Shown here piece after piece: positions 20,041-29,503 of a stretch of 64,000 nt of DNA; positions within the stretch are counted from its first letter, which is position 1, and each line of letters opens with the position of its first letter. Made by a program: the position numbers and the translations under genes. This stretch comes from Desulfoscipio sp. XC116 (lineage in GTDB: Bacteria > Bacillota > Desulfotomaculia > Desulfotomaculales > Desulfallaceae), in assembly GCF_039851975.1 (NCBI RefSeq), contig NZ_CP156660.1, positions 1,426,001 to 1,490,000 on the forward strand. Reading direction: 5' to 3'. The notes below the pieces were generated by a model. That model ran no database searches. It saw only the letters and a list, made by a program, of their open reading frames with translations, and had not been told where the DNA came from.

Positions 20041-20085
20041 ATACTAAGGGAAATGCGACGGTTTAGCATTGGGGGGGACAAAGAA

Positions 20086-20550
20086 ATGAATAATAATAAC
20101 AAAACAGTAAACGCCATAGTACAAATTATTAACCCCAAACTGGTTGAACTCGGCCTTGATCTGGTGGATGTAAAATATACCAGGGAAGGAGGACGATGGT
20201 TCCTGAGGGTTTTTATCGATAAACCCGCGGGAGTGGGTCTTGAAGATTGTCAGTTGGTTTCCGGGAGTATTGATCCGCTGTTGGATGAACATGATCCCAT
20301 ACCGCACGCTTATACTCTGGAGGTTTCATCGCCGGGCTTGGATAGACCACTTAATAAACCTGCTGATTTTATCAGATTCACCGGTGAAAATGTAAAGTTA
20401 ACCACCTTTGCGCCGGTGGAAGGCAGGCGCAAGTTTAAAGGAAAAATTATTGCCGCCGAAAACTGTTCGATAACCCTTGATGTGGATGGCACCAGCGTTG
20501 TGCTGCCTTTGAACCAGGTTGCCTCGGCCCGCTTGTCGCCCGAGTTTTAA
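20086..20550 (+). CDS. rimP: Ribosome maturation factor RimP
   Basis: Needed for maturation of the 30S subunit. Conserved stretches include LGLDLVDVKYTREGGRWFLR, FIDKPAGVGLEDCQ and EVSSPGLDRPL; the last is the family signature at the end of the N-terminal domain, and an SH3-like C-terminal domain follows. Length 154. GGGGGGGA (20071-20078) sets the ATG at 20086. First gene of the operon through truB/ribF. Confidence 0.96.
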   Translation: MNNNNKTVNAIVQIINPKLVELGLDLVDVKYTREGGRWFLRVFIDKPAGVGLEDCQLVSGSIDPLLDEHDPIPHAYTLEVSSPGLDRPLNKPADFIRFTGENVKLTTFAPVEGRRKFKGKIIAAENCSITLDVDGTSVVLPLNQVASARLSPEF

Positions 20551-20619
20551 GATTGCATGATCAATATTTAGGGAACTTAAATATTTTAGATGGAATAGTT
20601 TTTGTGGAGGGACACGGTA

Positions 20620-21702
20620 ATGAATACCGAATTTTTGGAAGCCCTGAGAGATTTGGAAAGGGAAAAAGGGATTTCTGCCAATGTACTGCTGGAGGCAATA
20701 GAGGCCGCGTTGCTCTCAGCGTATAAAAGAAATTTTGGGTCGCTGCAAAATGCCAAGGTGCTTTTAGACAGGGAAACAGGCGATTGTAAAGTCTATGCCC
20801 AGAGAAATGTTGTAGAAGAGGTAAGCGACCCGCGACTGGAAATTTCGCTGGGTGAAGCTCGGGCCCTTGATCCCCTGTATAACTTGGATGATGTCGTGGA
20901 GACAGAGGTTACACCGCGCAATTTTGGCCGGATAGCAGCTCAAACGGCCAAGCAGGTTGTAGTACAGAGGATTCGTGAAGCCGAACGCAATATTATTTAT
21001 GAACAATTTGCCAACAGGGAAGGGGACATTATAAGCGGCGTAGTGCAGCGAATTGAACAAAAGAATGTCTTTATCGAACTGGGTAAAACGGAGGCGATAT
21101 TAACACCGGCGGAGCAGATACCAGGGGAAAATTATACTCAGGGTGATCGAGTGAAGGCCTATATCGTAGAGGTTAAAAAAACCACCAAGGGGCCGCAAAT
21201 CTTTGTTTCGCGAACGCACCCGGGGCTTTTGAAAAGACTTCTGGAACTGGAAGTGCCCGAGTTGCAGGAAGGTGTGGTGGAATTAAAGTCCGTAGCTCGG
21301 GAAGCCGGTTACCGTTCTAAAATCGCGGTCTTTTCCAGGGATGAGAACGTGGATCCGGTGGGGGCTTGTGTCGGTCCAAAGGGGATGCGGGTACAGACCA
21401 TAGTAAACGAACTCCAAGGCGAGAAACTGGATATTATAAAATGGGACTCCGAGCCATCTAAATTTGTGGCCAGTTCACTTAGTCCGGCTAAAGTAGTGGC
21501 TGTTGAAATATGGGAGGATGAAAAGGTCGCTCGGGTTATTGTGCCTGATTATCAGCTCTCTCTGGCTATTGGCAAGGAGGGGCAGAACGCCCGTTTGGCC
21601 GCTAAGTTGACGGGGTGGAAAATTGATATAAAAAGTGAAAGTCAAATGGCTGAATTATATCCTGAGTACAAAGATCTATTTGCTGAGGAATTTATTGAAT
21701 AG
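20620..21702 (+). CDS. nusA: Transcription termination/antitermination factor NusA
   Basis: Binds RNA polymerase and RNA, modulating pausing, termination and antitermination. The order is N-terminal polymerase-binding domain (1-~125), S1 domain (~130-200, EGDIISGVVQRIEQKNVFIEL read in parts), then KH1 and KH2 (the latter with LAIGKEGQNARLAAKLTGW). At 360 residues it lacks the acidic C-terminal repeats of enterobacteria, as is normal for Firmicutes. TGGAGGG (20605-20611) sets the ATG at 20620. Confidence 0.97.
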   Translation: MNTEFLEALRDLEREKGISANVLLEAIEAALLSAYKRNFGSLQNAKVLLDRETGDCKVYAQRNVVEEVSDPRLEISLGEARALDPLYNLDDVVETEVTPRNFGRIAAQTAKQVVVQRIREAERNIIYEQFANREGDIISGVVQRIEQKNVFIELGKTEAILTPAEQIPGENYTQGDRVKAYIVEVKKTTKGPQIFVSRTHPGLLKRLLELEVPELQEGVVELKSVAREAGYRSKIAVFSRDENVDPVGACVGPKGMRVQTIVNELQGEKLDIIKWDSEPSKFVASSLSPAKVVAVEIWEDEKVARVIVPDYQLSLAIGKEGQNARLAAKLTGWKIDIKSESQMAELYPEYKDLFAEEFIE

Positions 21703-21713
21703 GGGGTTTCGGC

Positions 21714-21983
21714 TTGCCTAAGGTGAGGAAGATACCGGAAAGAATGTGTATAGGCTGCCAGGAAATGAAACCTAAAAAAACATTAATCAGGGTGGTGCGT
21801 ACGCCCGAGGATGCTATAGAGATAGATCGCACCGGTAAGCGCTCGGGCCGGGGTGCGTACATTTGCCCTAGTAGAGAGTGTTTGGATAAAGCATTGAAAG
21901 GCAAGAGGTTGGAAAAAGCGTTAAAGCACTCCATTACCCAGGATATTAAAGAAAGCTTGCTGGAAGGGGTAGACCGGCCATGA
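21714..21983 (+). CDS. ylxR: YlxR family RNA-binding protein (RnpM, DUF448)
   Basis: Small basic protein of 89 residues. The signature PERMCIGCQ and the later GRGAYICPSRECL are classic for the YlxR fold. In B. subtilis YlxR/RnpM binds RNase P RNA and modulates it. The TTG start at 21714 follows GGGGG (21703-21707). Its stop overlaps the ylxQ start (ATGA), and the nusA-ylxR-ylxQ-infB order is standard. Confidence 0.94.
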   Translation: MPKVRKIPERMCIGCQEMKPKKTLIRVVRTPEDAIEIDRTGKRSGRGAYICPSRECLDKALKGKRLEKALKHSITQDIKESLLEGVDRP

Positions 21984-22306
21984 GCGATGCGGTGGCAAGT
22001 CTGCTTGGTATATGCAGGCGGGCAGGGAAGGTAATCAGCGGCGAAACCGCTGTGCGGAATGCCTTCTTGAAAAATGAAGTCAAGTTGTTAATTTTGGCCG
22101 GCGATGCATCAAGACGCAGTCAAGAAAACTTTATACAGTTGGCCAAAGAAAACAGTGTTCCTGCTTTTTGCTATTCCTCCAAAAATGAACTGGGTTTTTT
22201 GCTGGGAAAGGCGCCCCGTACGGCGGTGGCGATAATAGATGAACAGCTTGCCCGGGGTATCGCCGGAGCGATGGAAAGGGGAGAGATTGACTTGTGTACG
22301 TTTTAA
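21980..22306 (+). CDS. ylxQ: YlxQ, L7Ae/L30e-family RNA-binding protein
   Basis: L7Ae-like fold: LLGICRRAGKVISGETAV, then the LLILAGDASRRS strand-turn and FCYSSKNELGFLLGKAPRT. The family recognises kink-turn RNA; the cellular role of YlxQ is not settled. 108 residues. The four-base ATGA overlap with ylxR and 18-bp gap to infB place it within the operon. Confidence 0.92.
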   Translation: MSDAVASLLGICRRAGKVISGETAVRNAFLKNEVKLLILAGDASRRSQENFIQLAKENSVPAFCYSSKNELGFLLGKAPRTAVAIIDEQLARGIAGAMERGEIDLCTF

Positions 22307-22324
22307 TAATTCGGAGGTGATTGT

Positions 22325-25051
22325 ATGGTAAAAAAACGTGTTCATGAGCTTGCCAAGGAGCTTAACATAGAAAGTAAGGATATGTTGAGGAAGCTTAATC
22401 AAATGGGTATTACCGTAAAATCCCACATGAGCACCTTGGAGGACGATGAAATAGTAAGGATAAGGAATCATTATCAAAGTGCCGGCGGTGGCAATAATAT
22501 GGCAAAGTCACCGCATAATAAGAATGAAAAACGTGGGAGTTTTAAAGCGGCCGGCGGTCGGGATCGTCAAGATCGCGGTCCCGGTTTGGTGGATCGAGTT
22601 CCCGATCGTCCGCCTGATCGCGTATTTACTGAAAAGACGACTGGTAACTACTCCGGCGACAAAGGCCGGGGCGGTGAACCGAGGTATAAAAAACCAAATG
22701 ATCAGCCCAGGAGTAATCAATCCCGAGGTAACCAGCCCAGGGGTGATCAATTCAAGCATAATCAGCCCAAAGGCAATCAGCCTAAAAGTATCCGGCCCGG
22801 GCAAAACCAGCCCGGACAAGAAAGCGGTCAGCAGGGCAGAGTGACGGCGGAACGTCACCATGCGCCGGCTGAAAACCGTGCGGCGGTGAACAAGCCTGAG
22901 CCGAACAGGGGCCCGTCCCCCGCTTTTCGTGATCGTAACAAGCCGGGTGAACAACATAACAGAACGTCCAACCAGCAGCGGCCTGCAAAACCGTTTGATC
23001 GGAGTGGTAAAAATCCCAGAGTCGGTCATGTACCGCCAACTCATCCGGGTGGAGGGCTGGCCAAGATGGCTCAAAAGGCTATGCCGGATCAAGTAAAAAC
23101 AATGGAGAAAAATAAGGCGCAAGAACGATCCAAACAGGTTGAAAAGCATGCTTTTAAAGGAAAGGCCACCAAGGATAACAGATTCGCCAAGGATGCTTCC
23201 AAGAAAGAGCGTGACTTTAAGCCCGGCGCGGGCAAGAGATTTAATAAAGGCCCCAGGAGGAAAAGCCAACCGGTACTTACGGTGGAAAAAAAGCCGGTAA
23301 CTATAGGTGAATCCATTACCGTTAAATCACTGGCCGAAAAAATGCGTGTAAGCGCCGGTGAGGTAATTAAAAAGTTAATGGAGCTTGGCACGTTAGCTAC
23401 CATTAACCAGGAAATAGATGCTGATACCGCAACTATTGTGGCTAATGATATGGGCTTTGAAGTGCGGATAAAGGTTGAGCTGGATAAGGAAGCTCAGCTG
23501 ATGATGCGGGAGCCTGAAGATGATGACAACGATTTGAGATTGCGCCCGCCGGTGGTTACCATTATGGGACACGTTGACCACGGTAAAACATCACTTTTGG
23601 ACGCTATCCGCCATGCTAATGTGACGGCCTCCGAGGCAGGTGGTATTACCCAGCATATCGGTGCTTATCAAGTTGAGCACAAGGGTAAGAAAATTACCTT
23701 TGTTGATACGCCCGGGCACGCGGCATTCACGGCTATGCGGGCCAGGGGAGCTAAAGTAACCGATATTGCCATATTGGTTATAGCCGCTGATGACGGTGTA
23801 ATGCCTCAGACCGTTGAGGCAATTAACCATGCCCGGGCCGCTCAGGTACCCATTATTGTGGCAGTTAATAAAATTGATAAGCCCGATGCCGAACCGGAAA
23901 AGGTCAAGCGTGAATTAACGGAATATAGCCTCATACCGGAAGAATGGGGCGGGGAAACAATTTTTGTCGAGGTTTCAGCCAAGGAAAAACAAAACCTCAC
24001 TGATCTTTTGGAAATGATTTTACTGGTAGCGGAAATCGGTGAATATAAAGCTAATCCCAATCGAGCGGCCCGGGGGACCGTTATTGAGGCTGAGCTTGAC
24101 AAGGGCCGGGGTCCGGTGGCTACAGTGTTAGTGCAAAACGGCACTTTGCGGGTCGGTGATTTCATTATCGCCGGTGTGGCTTATGGTAAAGTTAGGGCGA
24201 TGATGGATTATACCGGTCGGAGGGTGAGTAAAGCAGGCCCGTCCATGCCGGTGGAAGTGCTTGGTTTTTCAGGAGTGCCGCCGGCTGGTGAATTGTTTTA
24301 TACAGTGGAAGACGAAAAATTCGGCAAACAAATCATTGATGAACGGTTCATTAAAAAACGGGAAGAAGAGCTTAAACTCACAGCGCCAAAAGTTACGCTG
24401 GATGACTTGTTCAATCAGATCCAGGAAGGCCAGGTTAAAGAACTGGGCATAATTATTAAGGCGGATGTGCAGGGTTCGGTGGAAGCCGTGCGCCAGGCAC
24501 TGGAGCAGATTGGTACCGATGAAGTCAGGGTCAATGTAATCCACGGTGGGGTTGGTGCTGTTACTGAATCTGATATTATGCTGGCGTCAGCTTCCAACGC
24601 TATAGTTATCGGTTTTAATGTGCGGCCTGACGTAAATGCTCGTAATGCTGTTGAGACGGAAAAGGTGGATATTCGGTTATACAGAATTATTTACGATGCC
24701 ATTGAGGATATTAAAGCGGCCATGAGCGGTCTTTTAGAGCCTGAGTATAAAGAAGTGGTATTGGGGCGGGCTGAAGTACGCAAGACATTTAAAGTGACCA
24801 AGGTGGGCACAATAGCGGGATGCTATATAACGGAAGGCAAGGTAACCAGAGATGCCGGTGTTCGGGTAATCAGGGATGGTATTGTACTCCATGAGGGGCA
24901 TCTGGATTCGCTGAAAAGGTTTAAAGATGACGCTCGGGAAGTAACACAGGGCTATGAGTGTGGCATTACCGTTGAAAAGTTTAATGATATCAGGGAAGGA
25001 GACCAGATAGAGGCCTATACAATGGAAGCCATTAAACGTGAGCTGGCTTGA
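22325..25051 (+). CDS. infB: Translation initiation factor IF-2
   Basis: GTPase that places initiator tRNA on the 30S subunit. A short IF2 N-terminal helical module (residues 1-55) is followed by a ~260-residue low-complexity region rich in Q, N, P, K, R and G, a second N-terminal module (~320-370), then the GTPase domain with G1 GHVDHGKT at residues 415-422, DTPGH and NKID, and domains II-IV. Length 908. CGGAGGTGAT precedes the ATG. The low-complexity linker contains tandem repeats, listed separately. Confidence 0.98.
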   Translation: MVKKRVHELAKELNIESKDMLRKLNQMGITVKSHMSTLEDDEIVRIRNHYQSAGGGNNMAKSPHNKNEKRGSFKAAGGRDRQDRGPGLVDRVPDRPPDRVFTEKTTGNYSGDKGRGGEPRYKKPNDQPRSNQSRGNQPRGDQFKHNQPKGNQPKSIRPGQNQPGQESGQQGRVTAERHHAPAENRAAVNKPEPNRGPSPAFRDRNKPGEQHNRTSNQQRPAKPFDRSGKNPRVGHVPPTHPGGGLAKMAQKAMPDQVKTMEKNKAQERSKQVEKHAFKGKATKDNRFAKDASKKERDFKPGAGKRFNKGPRRKSQPVLTVEKKPVTIGESITVKSLAEKMRVSAGEVIKKLMELGTLATINQEIDADTATIVANDMGFEVRIKVELDKEAQLMMREPEDDDNDLRLRPPVVTIMGHVDHGKTSLLDAIRHANVTASEAGGITQHIGAYQVEHKGKKITFVDTPGHAAFTAMRARGAKVTDIAILVIAADDGVMPQTVEAINHARAAQVPIIVAVNKIDKPDAEPEKVKRELTEYSLIPEEWGGETIFVEVSAKEKQNLTDLLEMILLVAEIGEYKANPNRAARGTVIEAELDKGRGPVATVLVQNGTLRVGDFIIAGVAYGKVRAMMDYTGRRVSKAGPSMPVEVLGFSGVPPAGELFYTVEDEKFGKQIIDERFIKKREEELKLTAPKVTLDDLFNQIQEGQVKELGIIIKADVQGSVEAVRQALEQIGTDEVRVNVIHGGVGAVTESDIMLASASNAIVIGFNVRPDVNARNAVETEKVDIRLYRIIYDAIEDIKAAMSGLLEPEYKEVVLGRAEVRKTFKVTKVGTIAGCYITEGKVTRDAGVRVIRDGIVLHEGHLDSLKRFKDDAREVTQGYECGITVEKFNDIREGDQIEAYTMEAIKRELA
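22693..22818 (+). repeat. Imperfect 15-bp tandem repeats inside infB
   Basis: About eight degenerate copies of a unit near GGYAATCAGCCCARG encode (S/G/D)NQP(R/K) repeats in the IF-2 linker. Such linkers expand and contract by slippage and tolerate length change. Copy boundaries are approximate. Confidence 0.75.
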
Positions 25052-25082
25052 TTATACACTAAAACCGCAAGGGGGGATGGTT

Positions 25083-25430
25083 ATGTCCCACCGGCCGGAA
25101 AGGTTGGCCGAGGCTGTAAAAAAGGAAATATCCGACCTGTTATTAAATGAATTAAAGGACCCGCGGGTTGGTTTTGCCACAATAACCGGGGTGGATGTGT
25201 CAAATGATTTAAAATACGCTAAAATTTATGTTAGCGTTTTGGGTAACCATGAGCAGAGGGATAACACTATGCTGGCTTTAAAAAAAGCCCAGGGATTTAT
25301 TCGTACGGAACTCGGACACCGTATCAGGTTGAGACATGTGCCTGAGATATCCTTCCATCTTGATAAATCCTTGGACCACGGGGTCCGGGTTATGGAATTA
25401 TTGGAAGAGGTTAAAGGTAAAGATGTTTGA
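25083..25430 (+). CDS. rbfA: Ribosome-binding factor A
   Basis: Cold-shock and 30S maturation factor with a KH-like fold. The start [21 protein letters not shown] and the later [22 protein letters not shown] are typical, ending with a conserved [15 protein letters not shown] stretch. 115 residues. AAGGGGGG sets the ATG at 25083; two earlier in-frame starts overlap that site. The 3' end overlaps nrnA by 8 bp. Confidence 0.95.
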   Translation: MSHRPERLAEAVKKEISDLLLNELKDPRVGFATITGVDVSNDLKYAKIYVSVLGNHEQRDNTMLALKKAQGFIRTELGHRIRLRHVPEISFHLDKSLDHGVRVMELLEEVKGKDV

Positions 25431-26409
25431 GCAAGGAGATAAATCACTTTTTAATGCGGTGGCCAATGAATTTAGTAAAGCGGAAAGCGTAGTGCTTTGC
25501 GGTCATATCATGCCCGACGGTGATTGTTTGGGGACTATGCTGGCCCTGGGCCTGGCTCTGCGGCAAATGGGCAAAAGAGTGGTATTTTGCAGTTCCGATC
25601 CGGTACCTGATCTGTATACCTTTTTGCCCGGTACGGATGAAGTGCGGACAGAGCTTGATAAACAGTGGCGATTCGATTTATTTATTTCCGTGGATTGCTC
25701 CGTACCCGACCGGTTGGGACATTTTAAAGAACTGCTCGACCGGGCGGGCCGGGTAGTGGTTATAGATCATCACGCCGGTTCTGTTGTTTTTGGTGATGTA
25801 TATTTAAATTTGCCCGGCTACGCGGCTGCCGGCGAAATTGTTTACGACCTGTTACCCATTTTACCGGTAGTTATTGGTAAGGATATAGCTACTTGTTTGT
25901 ATGTAGCCATTGTTACTGATACCGGCTCTTTTCGCTATGACAACACGGGGCCCGGGACTCATCTTAGAGTGGCTGAATTAATAAAATTGGGTGTTCCTTC
26001 AGCACGGGTTAATAAACTTTTATACGAAGAAAAACCGCTGGTCAGTCTGCAAATATTAGGCTCAGCTTTGCAAACGTTGGGTATAAGCGACTGTGGCCGG
26101 GTGGCGTGGATGCACGTGAAAAGGGATAAGCTGCGCAGTTTAAATGCATCTGATGAACATGTGGATGGTATGATTAACTACCCGCGCATGATTAAAGGTG
26201 TGGAACTGGCTTTGTTTTTCCGTGAATTGGAGGAAGGTAAATATAAAGTCAGTCTGAGATCCAAGTATTATTTAGACGTCAACAAACTGGCAGCCTGCTT
26301 TGGCGGGGGTGGCCATCCCCGGGCTGCCGGCTGTTTGATGGAGGGTGATCTGGAGGATATTAAAAACCGGTTATTGCACGCGTCATTAACTGCTTTAAGG
26401 GATGAATGA
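25423..26409 (+). CDS. nrnA: Bifunctional oligoribonuclease / pAp phosphatase NrnA
   Basis: DHH-family phosphoesterase that degrades nanoRNA and 3'-phosphoadenosine 5'-phosphate. Motif I is [11 protein letters not shown], motif III is VIDHHAGSV with the DHH triad, and the DHHA1 substrate domain ends with [11 protein letters not shown]. 328 residues. The start at 25423 overlaps the rbfA stop, and its stop overlaps the truB start (ATGA). Confidence 0.94.
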   Translation: MFEQGDKSLFNAVANEFSKAESVVLCGHIMPDGDCLGTMLALGLALRQMGKRVVFCSSDPVPDLYTFLPGTDEVRTELDKQWRFDLFISVDCSVPDRLGHFKELLDRAGRVVVIDHHAGSVVFGDVYLNLPGYAAAGEIVYDLLPILPVVIGKDIATCLYVAIVTDTGSFRYDNTGPGTHLRVAELIKLGVPSARVNKLLYEEKPLVSLQILGSALQTLGISDCGRVAWMHVKRDKLRSLNASDEHVDGMINYPRMIKGVELALFFRELEEGKYKVSLRSKYYLDVNKLAACFGGGGHPRAAGCLMEGDLEDIKNRLLHASLTALRDE

Positions 26410-27326
26410 ATATGGATGGCATTTTGAATGTCCTTAAACCGCCGGGCATGACCAGTCATGATGTAGTAGGATTTATTCGAAAAGTAACCGGCCAAAAAAA
26501 AGCGGGGCATACGGGAACATTGGACCCCGGGGCCGCCGGTGTGTTGCCCGTATGCCTGGGCAAGGCTACTAAAATCATTCAGTACCTGCCGGATAGTAAA
26601 TGCTATCGGGCGGAAGTTACCTTTGGTAAATCTACTACCACCCGGGATTCCTTCGGTGAGGTTATAACATCGGGCGGAGCACATGGCATTAGTGCTGCCG
26701 ATATAGAGAAAGCGTTAATAAGTTTTTCGGGATTAATTGAACAAGTACCACCAATGACATCGGCTATCAAACACCAGGGGAAAAAACTATATGAACTGGC
26801 CAGAGCGGGCATTGAAGTGGAAAGAAAACCTCGTTCTGTTTACATATACGAAATTGCATTGATTGATTTTCATGAGGATAAGCTGTCCCCCAGCGCTATT
26901 TTACATATTCATTGTTCCGCAGGCACATATATACGTACAATTTGCCATGACCTGGGGGAGATGCTGGGTTGTGGAGCTTATATGTCCTTTTTGTTACGCA
27001 CTCGGGCGGGGATGTTCCTATTGGAAGATACGATCACCTTGGAACAACTGGCCGAGTCTGCGGGGCAAAATGCAAGTGCATTACTTGTGCCAATGGGAAA
27101 GGCGTTGGAATATTTGCCGGGGATAGCTGTTGGGGGTTCATTTGCCGTAGCTGTTAGCTGTGGCAATAGTATTACATTGCCTGTGCATGATTTGGCGGAT
27201 CGACTTATCGCCAATCAGCTGGTTCGCCTGGAAAAGGCAGGCGTATTAATTGCCCTGGCAGTTGTTAAAAACGACCCTAACACGTCGGAGCATTATATGC
27301 TTCAACCGGTTAAAGTGCTGGTTTAA
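26406..27326 (+). CDS. truB: tRNA pseudouridine-55 synthase
   Basis: Makes pseudouridine 55 in the tRNA T-loop. GILNVLKPPGMTSHDVV and the catalytic HTGTLDPGAAGVLPV (Asp at residue ~40) are the key motifs; GTYIRTICHDLGEMLGCGA is the later conserved region. 306 residues, with a C-terminal PUA-like tail. Start ATG at 26406 overlaps the nrnA stop codon; a second ATG two codons later is also possible. Works next to the TrmFO site (m5U54) in the same loop. Confidence 0.96.
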   Translation: MNMDGILNVLKPPGMTSHDVVGFIRKVTGQKKAGHTGTLDPGAAGVLPVCLGKATKIIQYLPDSKCYRAEVTFGKSTTTRDSFGEVITSGGAHGISAADIEKALISFSGLIEQVPPMTSAIKHQGKKLYELARAGIEVERKPRSVYIYEIALIDFHEDKLSPSAILHIHCSAGTYIRTICHDLGEMLGCGAYMSFLLRTRAGMFLLEDTITLEQLAESAGQNASALLVPMGKALEYLPGIAVGGSFAVAVSCGNSITLPVHDLADRLIANQLVRLEKAGVLIALAVVKNDPNTSEHYMLQPVKVLV

Positions 27327-27352
27327 ACATAAATGTGGAGGTTATATCAGCA

Positions 27353-28297
27353 GTGCGTATTTATAGAGACTGGATAGGGTTAAAAGATAAATATGAAAAT
27401 ATAGTGGTCGGGCTTGGCAATTTTGACGGTATACATTTGGGACACCAGAGACTTATTAGCGATATAGTGGCTAAATCGCAGGCGGTCGGCGGTACGCCGG
27501 CTGTATTTACATTTGATCCTCATCCCCTGGCGGTATTAAATCCGCAGGGTGCGCCGCCATTGATATTACCACCGGATGTAAAGAGGAATATGTTTGCAAA
27601 GCTGGGTGTGCATGTGCTGCTGTGGATACCTTTTACCCGAGAGTTTGCCCGTCTGAGTCCTGAGAATTTCATTAAACAGGTTTTACATGAACAGCTGGCG
27701 GTGCGGGCTGTTTTGGTCGGCTATAACTATACCTTTGGTTATATGGGAAAGGGCACCCCGGAATTATTAGAAGAGTATGGTGATAAATTGGGTTTTGATG
27801 TAGAAATTTTGCAGCCGGTTAGCATTGAAGGACAGCCGGTAAGCAGCACATTGATAAGAAGTATGCTGGCTGACGGGGAAATACTTGAGGCAAGAAAATA
27901 CCTTGGTTACGCCCCTGTAATCGAGGGTACGGTAGTCTATGGTGATAGAAGGGGCAGCTCCCTTCTTGGCTTTCCCACCGCCAATATTGAGGTAGACCCA
28001 AATCTATTGGTGCCTGCTAATGGCGTGTACTCGGTGAAGGCAGACATTGATGGGCGTGTTCTGGGAGGAGTGGCCAATATCGGTATTGTACCCACTTTTC
28101 ACAGCAATTCTTTCGTACGCACCGTTGAAGTTCATTTGCTGGATTTTGGTGGTGATTTATACGGCAAGGAAATTAAGGTGTACTTTATCAGACGGCTGCG
28201 CAATGAAAAAAAGTTTAATTCGGCTGGAGAATTAGTTGAACAAATTCAAATGGATATTAATGAAGCGCGCATTGATTTCGCCGATACCGGGTATTGA
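27353..28297 (+). CDS. ribF: Bifunctional riboflavin kinase / FAD synthetase
   Basis: Converts riboflavin to FMN and FMN to FAD. The N-terminal nucleotidyltransferase domain has VVGLGNFDGIHLGHQ and, later, SSTLIRSML; the C-terminal kinase domain has GSSLLGFPTANI and the VEVHLLDF segment. 314 residues. The GTG at 27353 follows GTGGAGGT (27335-27342). truB-ribF adjacency is common in Firmicutes. Confidence 0.96.
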   Translation: MRIYRDWIGLKDKYENIVVGLGNFDGIHLGHQRLISDIVAKSQAVGGTPAVFTFDPHPLAVLNPQGAPPLILPPDVKRNMFAKLGVHVLLWIPFTREFARLSPENFIKQVLHEQLAVRAVLVGYNYTFGYMGKGTPELLEEYGDKLGFDVEILQPVSIEGQPVSSTLIRSMLADGEILEARKYLGYAPVIEGTVVYGDRRGSSLLGFPTANIEVDPNLLVPANGVYSVKADIDGRVLGGVANIGIVPTFHSNSFVRTVEVHLLDFGGDLYGKEIKVYFIRRLRNEKKFNSAGELVEQIQMDINEARIDFADTGY

Positions 28298-28343
28298 AAA
28301 GTGGCAAGTTTATTTTCACCGGCGCATTCTAGCCTTTGGCACG

Positions 28344-28372
28344 TTTACTTGTCAGGTAGAATATGCTACAAT
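28344..28372 (+). promoter_or_regulatory. Promoter upstream of the two small genes before rpsO
   Basis: TTTACT (28344-28349) and TACAAT (28367-28372) are separated by 17 bp with an extended -10 TG at 28364-28365. It would transcribe the 76- and 75-codon genes and perhaps rpsO independently of the infB operon. Confidence 0.6.
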
Positions 28373-28467
28373 TAATCAGTACCTCGAAAAAAGGTTAAAA
28401 CCGAGCTTGTCAAATTGTTGCCCAGTCAGTAAACGTCCCGTATGAAATTGAAGGAGCCGTTTCATTA

Positions 28468-28698
28468 ATGGGGGTGCCCAAGATCGATTTGCCGGAAGAG
28501 GAAATTAAAAAATGGTTGAATCACATTGCACTGATTTGTTTAAGCGAGGATTTTCAGAATTTAAAGAAAGAATTGGAAAAAATATATTTACAGGCCAACA
28601 CAGAAGAAAATGCTCAAATAGCCGCCTTTCAGGATGCCTTGTATGCATTTTTAGCGCAGGAAGAGGATGAATCAACCTGCCGGACCGGGACAAATTAA
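28468..28698 (+). CDS. Small acidic protein of unknown function (76 aa)
   Basis: Not recognised. The protein looks all-helical and acidic, starting MGVPKIDLPEEEIKKWLN and ending with a Thr/Gly tail; no membrane segment. AAGGAG (28451-28456) precedes the ATG. A gene of 75 codons follows after 6 bp, so the two form a small unit with its own promoter between ribF and rpsO, where B. subtilis has nothing. Confidence 0.65.
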   Translation: MGVPKIDLPEEEIKKWLNHIALICLSEDFQNLKKELEKIYLQANTEENAQIAAFQDALYAFLAQEEDESTCRTGTN

Positions 28699-28704
28699 AA
28701 TAAT

Positions 28705-28932
28705 ATGGAAATGAATGTTATTATTACTGAACATGCGCGAAAGCGATTGCGTGATTATCGTCAGGATAAGATTACGGTCGCTGATATTATAGCCGCCACC
28801 AACGGTATACCGGGCCGCATACCCACAGCAACTCGCTTTAGGGGGTTTTTCGCCAGATCAGGGCGTATGTTTGATATTGTGGCCAAGGATATATCCAGCG
28901 GGCGGCTGGTGATTACTGTGATAGGAAAATGA
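28705..28932 (+). CDS. Small basic protein, possibly DUF4258-like (75 aa)
   Basis: The start VIITEHARKRLRDYRQDKIT followed by VADIIAA and a beta-rich C-terminus resembles the HARxRMxER pattern of DUF4258 / BrnT-like small proteins. This is a resemblance from memory, not a search. No strong ribosome binding site is present, so translation is probably coupled to the upstream gene. A basic protein next to a small acidic one is the layout of a toxin-antitoxin pair, but there is no other evidence for that. Confidence 0.55.
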   Translation: MEMNVIITEHARKRLRDYRQDKITVADIIAATNGIPGRIPTATRFRGFFARSGRMFDIVAKDISSGRLVITVIGK

Positions 28933-28970
28933 ATTAAATTTAAGGTGTGAACTGTTAGCTAGGGAATTCG

Positions 28971-29015
28971 TTTGTCTCCGACGATTAGCTTGGCTGGCAG
29001 CGATTATAAGACAAA
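28971..29015 (+). promoter_or_regulatory. Stem in the rpsO leader adjoining the ribosome binding site
   Basis: TTTGTCT (28971-28977) pairs perfectly with AGACAAA (29009-29015), which touches the AAAGGAGGTGA ribosome binding site. Inner pairings are possible. Known rpsO genes are autoregulated by S15 binding such leader structures; applying that here is inference. Confidence 0.5.
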
Positions 29016-29028
29016 GGAGGTGAACCCC

Positions 29029-29298
29029 GTGGCATTATCAGTGCCGGATAAACAATCTGTTATCGATAGCTTTAAGTTACATGAAAACGATACCGGCTCT
29101 CCTGAAGTTCAAGTGGCTATTTTGACCAGGCGGATCAATGATCTTACAGAGCATCTCAAGATTCATAAAAAAGACCACCATTCCAGGCGTGGGTTATTGA
29201 AAATGGTCGGTCAGCGCCGGGCCTTGTTGGACTATTTAAAAGGCAGGGATTTTAATCGTTATCGTGAGCTAATTGAAAAATTGGGATTGCGCAAATAA
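29029..29298 (+). CDS. rpsO: 30S ribosomal protein S15
   Basis: Binds 16S rRNA and helps form the subunit bridge B4. The motifs [32 protein letters not shown] and [10 protein letters not shown] are standard. 89 residues from the GTG at 29029, set by the excellent AAAGGAGGTGA (29013-29023); a longer in-frame reading from 28972 is rejected. pnp follows after a terminator, as in many bacteria. Confidence 0.98.
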   Translation: MALSVPDKQSVIDSFKLHENDTGSPEVQVAILTRRINDLTEHLKIHKKDHHSRRGLLKMVGQRRALLDYLKGRDFNRYRELIEKLGLRK

Positions 29299-29330
29299 GA
29301 GCGGGTATATACCCGCTCTTTACATTTTCT
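29299..29330 (+). terminator. Rho-independent terminator after rpsO
   Basis: Perfect palindrome GAGCGGGTATATACCCGCTC (29299-29318) followed by TTTACATTTTCT. Confidence 0.85.
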
Positions 29331-29455
29331 GTTAAATATAAAAAAATTAATGTATTTTTTATATTTTAGGCAGGATATACTACTAAATATGTAGAATGAG
29401 ATTTTTTTATGGTTACAGTAATATTCCAGCCATAGTTGAACTTGACTGGATGAGG

Positions 29456-29503
29456 AAGGAGGTATACCGGTTCTTTTTTTTGGGCCGGAAAAAAAAGCAA
29501 GAT
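29456..29503 (+). promoter_or_regulatory. Displaced Shine-Dalgarno and hairpin before pnp
   Basis: A perfect AAGGAGGT lies at 29456-29463, but no ATG or GTG is at normal spacing. C plus eight T (29473-29481) can pair with eight A plus G (29489-29497) around GGGCCGG. Folding would bring the site to about 15-16 nt from the ATG at 29504. A TTG at 29480, 16 nt from the site, is an alternative start. Confidence 0.5.

Larger units (their letters stand above)
19756..20085 (+). other. Long leader region upstream of the rimP-nusA operon
   Basis: A 330-bp gap without a gene. It holds a promoter near its 5' end (19802-19830) and a hairpin near its 3' end (20013-20031), leaving a leader of about 250 nt. 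This would be the polC position in B. subtilis; no remnant of polC was recognised. Confidence 0.6.

Noticed and set aside
22693-22818. CRISPR-like array
   Set aside because: The short repeats are in-frame, degenerate and inside infB without spacers; they encode the IF-2 linker.
22508-23269. 253-codon open frame on the minus strand opposite infB
   Set aside because: It mirrors the low-complexity repeat linker of IF-2, has no ribosome binding site and no recognisable protein features; the + strand gene is certain.
28236-28445. 69-codon + frame at the end of ribF
   Set aside because: Mostly overlaps ribF in another frame and runs through the promoter at 28344.
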